This document shows, one piece after another, positions 7,417 to 16,202 of a DNA stretch of 23,533 bases. Origin of the DNA: CAZPMT01 sp964587655 (GTDB lineage Bacteria; Hydrogenedentota; Hydrogenedentia; Hydrogenedentales; SLHB01); assembly GCA_964587655.1 (NCBI GenBank), contig CAZPMT010000087.1:1-23533 (forward strand). The letters are read 5' to 3'. Below the pieces are notes generated by a model. It did no database searches. It saw only the letters and a list, made by a program, of their open reading frames with translations, and was not told the origin of the DNA. A program made the translations under genes and the position numbers. Each line of letters opens with the position of its first letter. Within the stretch, counting starts at the first letter, position 1.

Positions 7417-10400
7417 TCAGTTCTTTGCCGCAAGCGCTTCGATGCAGTCGAGCATCTTGTTCCGGAACGCGTTCATCGTTTGATCGCTGTTGCTCAGATC
7501 GACGGCGCGGCGTCCGAGGCCAAGCGTCATTTCCTTCAAGCTCGGATCGAGCATTGCAGGCAACGCCGAATCGAGGAGATCCTTGAGTTGGCCTCGAATC
7601 TGTTCGTTCTGGACGCTCTCAAGACGCTGACGCAGCGCCATGACGATGCGCGCGTCCTCGATGCCTTCCCGAACGGCTTCCCACCGCCGGCTCGTGACCG
7701 GTTTTGTGCGCCCCGGATAGACGACGGGATAGTCCAACTCGACGCGCGTCCACGGATCCTGGCCGATGTTGTAACTCCAGAACCCGATGCCCGTGGCGTT
7801 GTGACGCACCGCGAAAAGCGCGGCGGTGCGGTACTCGGCGATAATGTTAGTGTTTTTCAGGCTCGAGCGCGTGGCCGTCGTGTAGCCGTAGCCGCAGTTG
7901 TACGACCAGATTTCTTTTCCAGAAGCGCGGACCACCTTCATCTCCGGCGAGTCTTCCGCGAGCATGTAGATACCGGGACACCAGATATCCACGCAGGACG
8001 CCATCGCTTCGAACATCGGGCGTTCGCCGCCGCCGTCCATGTAGATCCGGATGTCCGGCCGGACTTCATGGACGGCCTTCCCGTATTCAACGAATTGATT
8101 CACGGCATTCCAACCTGCGCCTCCCGGCTCGTCGATCGGATACAGGGCGAAATGCTGCGTATCGAAACCGGCCTCGGCAAGATGCCGCGCAAGATCGTCT
8201 AGGAATCGTTTGAGATCCGCCTTGTATGCTTCGTCCTTCGAGGTCCCGTGCAATGCCGGCATGCCCTGCACGAGCAGCACGACGTCGTTGCCGCGAAGCA
8301 TCGCGATCAGCGTATCGAGTTTGGCATAGTCGCATCCGCTGAGACGGCCCTGTCCGTCAAATTGCGGCTCAGGCTGAGGCATACAGAAGACGTTGTTGCC
8401 ATGCGCGAGCATGTCCGCGATCTCCGCAGGCCCCAGCGTCGCCCAAGCGCATAGGCGCAACGAGCCGGAAGGCGCCATTTCGAAAGGCAGAACCTTGAGC
8501 GCGATTTCAACCGCGGTCTCCGGCGGCCCGAGGCCGGGCGGATTCTCGCCCGCTTCCAGCACGCCCGCCCCGTTCAGCGCCTGCAATCGCACCTTGATCG
8601 AGTGATCACCCGGCGCGCACGCGCCTACCTCCACGTCCAGCCAAAGCTCGCGCGCACTGAGCGGCGGAATCGCCAGTGTTGACGCATCGTCGCACTCCGG
8701 CAACGGGTCCCACGACATATCGCCCGCGCCGGTCGGCACGCTCCGCGAGTAGTGGAGGGCGACCGCCGGTCCGGTGGCGGGCGCTTCGACGATCGCGCGA
8801 ACTTGCAGTTCCCGGTCGGTAAGATTGAACAGGTTGAGAGAAACGGGTTCGTGCTCGTTTGGCACGACGCGGCGTGCCACGCGCAACGGGTTTCGCACCT
8901 CGCGGGGCACGCGCTCCGGAACAGCGCGGCTTTCCCAGACCACATCTTCGAATGCGACGACGCTCGTCCCAGCGCCGAGCGAGACAGCCTGCGGCGCGAC
9001 TTCGCCGATGCTCAATCCGCGTCGTGCGCGCGCGACGAGCGTCGCGGACCTGTCGAGCGTCGCTTGCGCCTCGTTGGGATCCGCGTCGGTGAGGGCCGTC
9101 CGGAGTTTGTCGACGGCATCTGCCTCGGCTTGAATGCCGGCGGCTTCGCGCAATAGGGCCGAACACGTCAGCGGCAGCGTCTTGCGCGCGCCTTCAGCCT
9201 CGGCCTCGAGCGTCAGCAGGGATCTCTCGACGATGGCCCGATCATTCGCGAAGGGCTGGACGGAGATATCGCGTTTCCCGTGATCGAGGACCGCGTTGTC
9301 AGGACCGAGCAGCGACCATTCAAACGAATAGACTCCCGCCTGCGAAAGATCCACTGGAAGAGGCAATTCGGTCCGCGCGCTTACCACGGGAGACATGGCG
9401 CTTTGCCGGGAACCGTCCGGACGGATGCACGTGGCCGTGGCCTTGCAAGGGGCCGCGATCTTCGCGTTCTCGATCTCGAATCGCACGGCGTCTCCGGTCG
9501 CGAGTTGATCTTCGGCGAGGTTTGACGGGATCATGCGCGCCGATGATGCGGCGACGGCGTCAGGCAAGTAACTGTCGACGGGGTTTGACGGAATCACGCG
9601 CGCGGATGATGCGGCGGCTGCACCAGGCCAGTAGCTGTTGGCAAGGTTCGGACCGCGATAGCGCTGCCACTGCATAGCCGCGTCGAGCGGCGCGCCCGTG
9701 GCAAAGCAGAATACGCGTCCGGACTCGCCGCCCGTAACGACCATCTCGAGACCGGGCGACGCCTTGGTCACGTCGCCGAACGTGGGAGTCACGTTAATGG
9801 TCCTGTTGTCGAAAGCGTAATCATAAATGGACTGCCCCTGATCGTTGAGTACGAGGAACCGGCCCGATTGGGTGCAGAGCGCGTATTCCATGCGCCCGTC
9901 GCCCGTGACGTCGAGGATCGCGCCGGCGGCAAGGCTCCGTCCCTGCATGTCGATCTCCCACAACAACCGGCCGTCCTCGTCGAACCGGTAGATCACGCCA
10001 GTCTGCGTGATGCAGAACAGATCCGGCCGGCCGTCACGATCCAAGTCGCCCACCGAGATCGTCGACGCCACGGACCCGCGCGTCGGATGGCTCCACAGCA
10101 CGTTGCCGCCGGTGTCGAGACAAAAGAGCCGCCCCTCGCTGGCGGCCGCCGCGATCCGCGCCTTGCCGTCCGTCGCACCGAAGATGACCGGCGCGGAAGT
10201 CGCCCACGACTGAGAGGCCCCCCCGATCTTGCGTTCCCAGAGTACCGTGCCATCGCCCTTCAACGCGCTCAACATGCCGGTGCCGGTAGTAACGGCGATG
10301 ACGGACTGCCCGCCTGCGGCGTCGACGCGGCTCACAGCGGGACTCACCGGAATACCTTTGACCGCGGCCTGCCACACAACCTTCCCGCCAGCCGCATCAA

Positions 10401-10887
10401 ACGCCCAGACCGCGCCTGACTCATCCGTCTGAACGACCTCGGGCGCGCCGTCCCCGTTGATGTCGTAGACAACGGCGGCGGACCAACTCGAGCTGGCCTT
10501 CATCTGCGCCTGCCAGATGACGCTTCCCACGCCGTCCAAGCACGTGAGAAGACCGGTCGTATCGGCCACGTAGATAAGGGACGGCTGCCCTTTGTCCCTC
10601 ATCAACACCGTCGGATACGTCATGAATCGGCCCGGTGTACGCCATCGCCACAACTCCTTGCCGGAGCCGTCCAACGCGACCAACTCCTCGCGTCCCGCGG
10701 CCAGTATCTCGTCCAGACCGTCTCCATTGAGATCCGCCAACGTCGGTGCACTTTCCAGGAAGGTGTTGAGGTTCGTTATCCACAACACGCGGAAGTCCGC
10801 TTCTTGCGCACCCCCGTTGAACGAAAACAACGAACATATCACTGCCGCGACACGTACGATCAGGAATTCAAGGTTTCTCTTATTCAT
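7417..10887 (-). CDS. Secreted PQQ/FG-GAP propeller fused to DUF4091 / GH123-like hydrolase
   Basis: The product is 1156 residues. A signal peptide (about 1-28, ending near GGA|QEA) precedes a beta-propeller (about 30-420) built of repeats such as DLNGDGLDEILAAG, DINGDGAPEVVQTD, DLDRDGRPDLFCIT and DVTGDGRMEYALCT, each followed by a 'WxFDxxGxxLW' type strand. A linker with two 21-residue tandem repeats (about 416-457) follows, then Ig-like and helical segments. The hydrolase region has ALYPIDEP, with Asp919-Glu920 as the likely GH123-type catalytic pair, and a C-terminal DUF4091 signature (VYPG, SRRWEAVREGIED) near 1050-1110. The ATG at 10887 is supported by AAGGAG 7-8 nt upstream and the signal peptide. 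The hydrolase half is a paralogue of the 1264-3027 product. The likely role is extracellular glycan hydrolysis; the substrate is not shown by the sequence. Confidence 0.85.
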   Translation of the reverse strand: MNKRNLEFLIVRVAAVICSLFSFNGGAQEADFRVLWITNLNTFLESAPTLADLNGDGLDEILAAGREELVALDGSGKELWRWRTPGRFMTYPTVLMRDKGQPSLIYVADTTGLLTCLDGVGSVIWQAQMKASSSWSAAVVYDINGDGAPEVVQTDESGAVWAFDAAGGKVVWQAAVKGIPVSPAVSRVDAAGGQSVIAVTTGTGMLSALKGDGTVLWERKIGGASQSWATSAPVIFGATDGKARIAAAASEGRLFCLDTGGNVLWSHPTRGSVASTISVGDLDRDGRPDLFCITQTGVIYRFDEDGRLLWEIDMQGRSLAAGAILDVTGDGRMEYALCTQSGRFLVLNDQGQSIYDYAFDNRTINVTPTFGDVTKASPGLEMVVTGGESGRVFCFATGAPLDAAMQWQRYRGPNLANSYWPGAAAASSARVIPSNPVDSYLPDAVAASSARMIPSNLAEDQLATGDAVRFEIENAKIAAPCKATATCIRPDGSRQSAMSPVVSARTELPLPVDLSQAGVYSFEWSLLGPDNAVLDHGKRDISVQPFANDRAIVERSLLTLEAEAEGARKTLPLTCSALLREAAGIQAEADAVDKLRTALTDADPNEAQATLDRSATLVARARRGLSIGEVAPQAVSLGAGTSVVAFEDVVWESRAVPERVPREVRNPLRVARRVVPNEHEPVSLNLFNLTDRELQVRAIVEAPATGPAVALHYSRSVPTGAGDMSWDPLPECDDASTLAIPPLSARELWLDVEVGACAPGDHSIKVRLQALNGAGVLEAGENPPGLGPPETAVEIALKVLPFEMAPSGSLRLCAWATLGPAEIADMLAHGNNVFCMPQPEPQFDGQGRLSGCDYAKLDTLIAMLRGNDVVLLVQGMPALHGTSKDEAYKADLKRFLDDLARHLAEAGFDTQHFALYPIDEPGGAGWNAVNQFVEYGKAVHEVRPDIRIYMDGGGERPMFEAMASCVDIWCPGIYMLAEDSPEMKVVRASGKEIWSYNCGYGYTTATRSSLKNTNIIAEYRTAALFAVRHNATGIGFWSYNIGQDPWTRVELDYPVVYPGRTKPVTSRRWEAVREGIEDARIVMALRQRLESVQNEQIRGQLKDLLDSALPAMLDPSLKEMTLGLGRRAVDLSNSDQTMNAFRNKMLDCIEALAAKN
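9517..9642 (-). repeat. 63-bp in-frame tandem duplication in the linker
   Basis: Copies at 9517-9579 and 9580-9642 encode two 21-residue units sharing 'SSAR(V/M)IPSN' and 'SY(W/L)P'. The duplication keeps the frame and lies exactly between the propeller and the Ig-like part. The copies have diverged at several positions, so it is not a sequencing stutter. Confidence 0.8.
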
Positions 10888-10957
10888 GGTTGTCTCCTTC
10901 GCATGTAGTTTCGCAGAGTCGATGTCTACAAAACAATTGCCATCTCCGGTCATGCGC

Positions 10958-10983
10958 GGACAAGGGGTTGCAACCCCTTGTCC
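10958..10983. repeat. Perfect 26-bp palindrome between divergent genes
   Basis: GGACAAGGGGTTG (10958-10970) is followed at once by its exact reverse complement (10971-10983), with no loop. It lies 71 nt from the start of the minus-strand fusion gene and 81 nt from the start of the plus-strand gene. It could bind a dimeric regulator or be a dispersed palindrome. No T-run suggests termination. Confidence 0.8.
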
Positions 10984-11063
10984 CTGTCGCGATCGAGCAC
11001 AATTTGTCGCGGGTTGATGGTAGAATGTCGTTCATGGTCGCTAACAGGAAAGGTGGACATCCG

Positions 11064-13613
11064 ATGACTCGCTGGACGGTGGGAACGGCTTTGTCGCTGA
11101 TTGTTGTGATGTCGCAGGCGCACGCGGCGACGACGCAGGGACAGTATTACGGGCATCCCGCGAAGGAGGACGCGCACGGCGTGATTGCGCCGTGGTATTC
11201 CGGACTGAACGGCCAACTGGATTTCCGCGTGCGGGTCTCGGCGGAAACGCTCAAGCGTTATCCGTGGGCCGGCGCGGACAAGGCGGCGATGCCCGCGCCG
11301 CATTTTGTGTACACGTCGATGTGGAGCATCGATGCCGGCGGCAATATCGGCACCCCGCCGATCGATGATTGGATGTGCGGCGACCTCGGCCAGCGCACCG
11401 TCAGTCTCATCAATGGATTGGCGGACTACTATCGCTACTCGGGCGACCCGATCTCGATTGCGTTCATCACTCTCCAGGCGGACTACATTCTGGGCTACGC
11501 ATTGACGCCGCCGGATCATCCGTGGCCGGGCTTCCCCATCAGTTGTCCCACCAAAGGCAAGCCCTACGGCCAGTGCGATCCACAAGGTTTCATTCAACTC
11601 GATCTTTCGGCGGACATCGGCGCGGCGGTCCTGCGCGCGTTCCAACTCACAGGCGACGCGCGCTACCTCGATGCCGCGAAACATTGGGGCAACGTGCTTG
11701 CCGGGCACTGCGACCTCACGCCGGGCGCGCCGCCCTGGAATCGTTACGCCAACCCCGAGCAGGTGAAATGGAGCAACCAGCTCACGGGCAGCGTCACCTT
11801 GATCCTTCGCTTTCTTGATCAGCTCATTCGTCTTGGCCATCCCGGCAAGGACGACGGCATCGTCCGCGCGCGCGACGCGGGCCGCGCGCATCTTGAGAAT
11901 ACGCTGCTGCCGCAATGGGCCGCGCCGGATACGTGGGGGCGGTACTACTGGGACTGGGAGTGCCCGGTGCTCTCGCTCGTGAACGGATGGGCCATGGAGT
12001 ATGTCCTCGATCAGCGCCAGGCCTTTGCGAAATGGAGGACGGACACGCGAAACGTGCTGACGTTGATCTTCAACCGTACCGGAGTGGATCCCGGCTCGGC
12101 GGGAGAAGTCTACAGCGGCGCGTGGGCGGTCCCCGAATCGCCGAGTTGCTGCGGCTTGTCTCTATCATACGGCCAGCAGCTCACGGCGGCGGGCCTGGCG
12201 CAGTATTCCGCGCTCACGGGTGACGCATGGGCCCGCGAACTCGCCCGGCGGATGGCGATCGAGGGAACGTATGACGCGCTCGACAACGGATCTGTTATTG
12301 ACGGGATTACGGGAACACCGATTGTCGCCGGTTCGTGGCTGAACATCATTCATCCCCTCGCGATGCGCTACATGCTGCACACGATGGCCTGGCTGCCGGA
12401 CCTGTTCGGACCCAACCGTGAGAACCACATCATGCGAAGCTCGGCGGAAGTCGTTTCCGTCATATATGCGAAGGACCGCATCTCGTACAAGACGTATGAC
12501 GCGCCCGAACAGACGTGCGAAGTGCTGCGCCTGGCCTTCTCCCCCACTCGCGTGACGGCGGACGGACAGCCGCTCGAGAAACACGGCGATCTCTCCTCAA
12601 ACGGATACACCCTCGCGCCATTGTCCAACGGCGATTGCATCGTGACGCTTCGTCACGACGCGTTGAGAAACATCGTCGTTGAGGGAGACGACCCGCAGAG
12701 CGTCGCTGCCGTCGCAGACCTCCGCTTCACGGGCGCCTGGACCGACGTGAAACATGAAACCGGCAGCGGGCGTGTCAGTGAACAGTCTGAGGCGGCGGTC
12801 GCGTGTTCATTTGCGGGGAACCAAGTGCGCGTGATCGGAAGCGTCGAGCCTTCGGGCGGTCTGGCGGACGTGTACGTCGACGGCGTGAAACAACGGGCGG
12901 GTCTGGACTGCTGGAACCCGATGGGCCTCGACAATCAGGTCCTCTTTGCGCGAAGCGGACTGGCCGACGGACCTCACGAGATCAGGATTGTCGTGCGCGG
13001 AACCAAGAACCTCCGCGCGCAGGGCGCGAAAGTCTGCATCGACGGGATCCAGTATTCCGCCGCCACGGGGAACAGCGGTTTCGGCGCTGAAGAAGGTCCG
13101 AACGACGTCCAGCGCATGGTCTTCGGATACGCCGGACGCGATGACCTCCGCGACGCGGCGGGCCAACTCTGGCGGCCCGGCACGGAATGGATCCTACGCC
13201 TCGGGCCCAACGCGGATTCCGTGGGCACGGCTTGGTGGACTGCACCCGCTGAGGAAAAGATCGAGGGCACGGATTCGCCGGACCTCTATCGCTACGGCAT
13301 ACACGCGCCGGAATTCGTCGTGAATGTCACTGTCGCGCCGGGGAAGTACTACGCGAAACTGAAGTTCGCGAACGCGCGCAAGCTCGACACCTCGCGCAAC
13401 CGGGTCACGGTCCTGATCAACGGGCAGCCCGTTGTTGAGAAGCTGGACGTCACCGCGAAGGCCGGCGGCCCGAATCGGGCCCTCGACCTCCAGTTTGACG
13501 ATCTGACCCCTCGCAACGGCGTTATAGAATTGCGTTTCATCGGCGGTGACAAGGATGCGGGCATCGCGGGAGAAGCCTTCATCCAAGCCATGGAAGTCGG
13601 ACCTGCGAAATGA
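11064..13613 (+). CDS. Secreted alpha/alpha-barrel protein with beta-sandwich and malectin-like domains
   Basis: The product is 849 residues. A Sec signal is cut after AHA (residue 21). Residues about 40-480 form repeated helix pairs typical of six-hairpin glycosidase or polysaccharide-lyase folds ('LINGLADYYRYSGDP', 'AVLRAFQLTGDARYLDAAKHW', 'SCCGLSLSYGQQLTAAGLAQYSALTGD'). A galactose-binding-like beta-sandwich follows at about 550-665 ('FTGAWTDV', 'ADVYVDGVKQ', 'GLADGPHEIRIVV'), then a malectin-like domain at about 685-849 ('FGYAGRDD', 'YYAKLKFAN', 'VTVLINGQPV'). The ATG at 11064 was chosen for its signal peptide and GGTGG 7-8 nt upstream. I cannot name the enzyme family or its catalytic residues. 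A secreted carbohydrate-active enzyme is the best reading. It is divergent from the GH123-like fusion gene. Confidence 0.8.
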   Translation: MTRWTVGTALSLIVVMSQAHAATTQGQYYGHPAKEDAHGVIAPWYSGLNGQLDFRVRVSAETLKRYPWAGADKAAMPAPHFVYTSMWSIDAGGNIGTPPIDDWMCGDLGQRTVSLINGLADYYRYSGDPISIAFITLQADYILGYALTPPDHPWPGFPISCPTKGKPYGQCDPQGFIQLDLSADIGAAVLRAFQLTGDARYLDAAKHWGNVLAGHCDLTPGAPPWNRYANPEQVKWSNQLTGSVTLILRFLDQLIRLGHPGKDDGIVRARDAGRAHLENTLLPQWAAPDTWGRYYWDWECPVLSLVNGWAMEYVLDQRQAFAKWRTDTRNVLTLIFNRTGVDPGSAGEVYSGAWAVPESPSCCGLSLSYGQQLTAAGLAQYSALTGDAWARELARRMAIEGTYDALDNGSVIDGITGTPIVAGSWLNIIHPLAMRYMLHTMAWLPDLFGPNRENHIMRSSAEVVSVIYAKDRISYKTYDAPEQTCEVLRLAFSPTRVTADGQPLEKHGDLSSNGYTLAPLSNGDCIVTLRHDALRNIVVEGDDPQSVAAVADLRFTGAWTDVKHETGSGRVSEQSEAAVACSFAGNQVRVIGSVEPSGGLADVYVDGVKQRAGLDCWNPMGLDNQVLFARSGLADGPHEIRIVVRGTKNLRAQGAKVCIDGIQYSAATGNSGFGAEEGPNDVQRMVFGYAGRDDLRDAAGQLWRPGTEWILRLGPNADSVGTAWWTAPAEEKIEGTDSPDLYRYGIHAPEFVVNVTVAPGKYYAKLKFANARKLDTSRNRVTVLINGQPVVEKLDVTAKAGGPNRALDLQFDDLTPRNGVIELRFIGGDKDAGIAGEAFIQAMEVGPAK

Positions 13614-13643
13614 CCGACGTGAATCGCAGAACGAGGCTAACGG

Positions 13644-14333
13644 TCACTGCAGGGAGATGGGGCCGAGGTCTTTGGAGCCGCCTGGGGGTAGTTCAACGTC
13701 GGTGAGATCGATCTTTGCGCCGTTGACGGTTTCGATGCGAATGTTATAGCGGCCCGCGGGCACTGAGGGGAACTGGACGATGCCCTGCGCGTTGGTATCG
13801 GCGCGGGCCGGCCACCAGGGGCCTTCGGTGGGATGAGACATCTTGAGGTCCACGGCAACGTTTGCGGCGAGCTTGGCGTCCGGCGTGAGCAACTGCGCGG
13901 TCAGGCGTGTCCCGGATACCATCACAACTTTCAGTGGCGCAGGATCCATTTCCGTTCCTGGCAGGACTTCGTAGTAGTTGTTGGCGAACATCTTGACGCC
14001 GGGGTCCCATGCGCGTATGTAGAGGTGCTCCGCGGCGGGGATGTCGAGCGATCCGGAGCCGTCCTCCGTGGTAAGCGAACCGCGCGCGATGGGCGGGTCA
14101 AATGCATTCGGATGTCTTGTGGCGATGGGCATCATGTTGGCCAAGGGACGCCCTTCAAGGTCCACGGTGCGAATGTTTGCCGTGACCGTCGCGTCTTGGA
14201 GAACGACGTCTTGTGTGGGAGCCGCGACCGGTTGTGGTTCGGAACCGCCGCAACCCGCGACGACGGACATCAGCAGGAGCAGGACACCGCCGAGCGAACG
14301 AAGGGCAGACGCTGTAAGTCTCAGCGATCTCAC
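13644..14333 (-). CDS. Lipoprotein with carboxypeptidase-regulatory-like fold, last gene of ABC operon
   Basis: The product is 229 residues. The signal peptide ends in VVAGC, so Cys28 would be lipidated. The rest looks like one or two beta-sandwich domains of the carboxypeptidase-regulatory or transthyretin-like kind: 'TVDLEGRPLANMMPIA', 'VAVDLKMSHPTEGPWWPARADTNAQGIVQFPSVPAGRYNIRI'. The start is GTG, directly abutting the TGA stop of the DUF4340 gene (TGAGTG), with AAGGTG about 9 nt upstream, so translation is probably coupled. It is the most downstream gene of the five-gene ABC operon and ends 30 nt from the convergent 11064-13613 gene. The function is unknown; placement suggests an envelope partner of the ABC system. 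Confidence 0.85.
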   Translation of the reverse strand: MRSLRLTASALRSLGGVLLLLMSVVAGCGGSEPQPVAAPTQDVVLQDATVTANIRTVDLEGRPLANMMPIATRHPNAFDPPIARGSLTTEDGSGSLDIPAAEHLYIRAWDPGVKMFANNYYEVLPGTEMDPAPLKVVMVSGTRLTAQLLTPDAKLAANVAVDLKMSHPTEGPWWPARADTNAQGIVQFPSVPAGRYNIRIETVNGAKIDLTDVELPPGGSKDLGPISLQ

Positions 14334-16202
14334 TCAGCGGACACCTTTCAAGGTTTCGCGGATCTCGTCGACAATGGATTGCTGAATGCGATATAGGCCG
14401 GGCCGCATGGTTGAGACGGCGTATCGGAGTTGCGAGTCGTCAGGCGTGGTGTTGCCGATCGTGAGGGGTCCGTGGATGTCCTCGCCGCCCTCGTGCTTCA
14501 CCGTGGCGACGCTAATGACTGCAATGGGTTTATCGAGTCCGAAGGGAGCGAGATCCGGCGGCGTGGCTTCGGATTCGATGGCGGCCGCCGTGGCCGTACT
14601 CAGCACGGCGACAAGGGCCGCGACGTCGCTTGGACTGCTGATGGACCGGTTTGCGGGCTCCTTTACTCGCCACTGGCCGCGCACCCTCTCGAAGACGAAC
14701 TTGGCTCCTTCGAAGGTAAGCTCGAAGTTGGTAACGTCCACCTTCGGGTAGCGCAGGAGGGCGCGATCCGTGAAGTCGAAAGGCTTCTTCGTGAGGGCGG
14801 CCACTTCGACCGCGTTGAGGAGCGTCACGACGCCGTTATCCTGGGTGGCGTAGTACTGCTCTGTATCGGGGACCGGTGCGCCGACCCGGATTGCAGCCGG
14901 CGGCTCGCCATTGGTGAAATTGAGGGTGATTTCGATGCAGGGTTTGTCGAGTCCGAACTGAGGCTGAGGATCGCCGGGAAATCCACGCCCTTCGACCACC
15001 TTCAAGAAAGTGACGAAGTTCGAGACGGCCTGCTGATTCTCTGGGGTAGCCTCCCCGCCCACCATGTACCATCCGCGGTCGGGGTGGTTATCGAGTTCGA
15101 CGTCGGTCTCGATGGTCTTGTAGTGGATCGAGCGGAGGTCGGTGGCGGCGTGTGTCATGAGCCGGCGGTCTCGAAACGCGTCCGGCGTCTTGGGAAGAAG
15201 CTCGCCGATGTTGGCATCTATGACAAAGACTGCCGGGCGGGCCGCGTTCTTTGCGTAGATCCCCTTGATCGTCTTATCCGCGCCGGGTTGTTTGGCGTCG
15301 ACGGCCTCGAGGGAACCGAAGTACAGGGTTTGCGGTTCACTGCCAACGCCACTGTATACGGTAATGCGCGCCTTGGGCAGTTCGAGACCGTAGTCGCTGA
15401 GACTCTTGGGTTCTTCGATGTAGTTGCGGCCGACGGCGAACTGCACCTGTTTGACGAGTTCGGTGATCGTTTCCTGGTTCGCCGCGGCTTCGATGGGCGA
15501 CACAAGACGCCACTTCCCGTCGGGACCTTTTTCGACCGCGACCACTACCGATTCCTCGCCGGCTTCGGGCGATTTCGAGTCCGGTTTTCCGAAAGGCGCG
15601 GCTTCACTCTTCCCGGTCCAGAACCGCGAGTATTCGAGCCGGGTGACGCCTTGATCGCCAACGTTAACGGCGTAGGGATTCCGAAGGTACGCAAGAGGCC
15701 GGTCGAGTTCCTGGAATGCTTTAACGCCGACCAGGAAAACGGCGCCATCCCCGCCAAGGGCGTATCGATAGGATTGGGTGGGATCGATTGCGCCGAACGC
15801 GAGCTGTGCCTGGGTTCCGTCCGGCTTCGTAACGGCGACGTTGAGGGCCGGTTTGTCGAGACCGTACTTGGCCAGATCGGAAGCCTTAGTCTCGATGATG
15901 CGTTCGTTGGTGAGGCCGGCGAATGCTATCGCGAGACGGTTCCAGATGACTTGGTTGGCTTCGATGGTTGGATTGGGCTTTACCATGGACCAAGGCTGGC
16001 CGTGCTGGCGCGAGGCCGCGACAAGCGGCTCGTCGACGCGTTGCACCTCGGCGGTGTATATCTCGTCGGGCTCGAAGCTGAAGGCGCGCTTGGCTTCGAC
16101 GGCTTTCTCTTTTCCGCGCTCCTCGAGACGCAGCATCAGCCAGTAGCCAAGGCAGAGCCCAATCAGGACGATGATCAGTATCGCCGTTGTCTTCTTGTTC
16201 AT
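14334..16202 (-). CDS. DUF4340 domain-containing membrane-anchored protein
   Basis: The product is 622 residues. One N-terminal membrane segment (about 7-24) anchors a large periplasmic part. The DUF4340 pattern recurs several times: 'SDLAKYGLDKPALNVAVTKPDGT..LAFGA', 'SLSDYGLELPKARITVYSG', 'FGLDKPCIEITLNF', 'APFGLDKPIAVISVATV'. DUF4340 proteins are commonly encoded beside GldG-type ABC components and their biochemical role is not established. The start is firm: GGAGGAAG lies 6 nt before the ATG, and the ATG overlaps the upstream stop as ATGA. Four repeats of the 'YGLDKP' type are visible. Confidence 0.9.
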   Translation of the reverse strand: MNKKTTAILIIVLIGLCLGYWLMLRLEERGKEKAVEAKRAFSFEPDEIYTAEVQRVDEPLVAASRQHGQPWSMVKPNPTIEANQVIWNRLAIAFAGLTNERIIETKASDLAKYGLDKPALNVAVTKPDGTQAQLAFGAIDPTQSYRYALGGDGAVFLVGVKAFQELDRPLAYLRNPYAVNVGDQGVTRLEYSRFWTGKSEAAPFGKPDSKSPEAGEESVVVAVEKGPDGKWRLVSPIEAAANQETITELVKQVQFAVGRNYIEEPKSLSDYGLELPKARITVYSGVGSEPQTLYFGSLEAVDAKQPGADKTIKGIYAKNAARPAVFVIDANIGELLPKTPDAFRDRRLMTHAATDLRSIHYKTIETDVELDNHPDRGWYMVGGEATPENQQAVSNFVTFLKVVEGRGFPGDPQPQFGLDKPCIEITLNFTNGEPPAAIRVGAPVPDTEQYYATQDNGVVTLLNAVEVAALTKKPFDFTDRALLRYPKVDVTNFELTFEGAKFVFERVRGQWRVKEPANRSISSPSDVAALVAVLSTATAAAIESEATPPDLAPFGLDKPIAVISVATVKHEGGEDIHGPLTIGNTTPDDSQLRYAVSTMRPGLYRIQQSIVDEIRETLKGVR

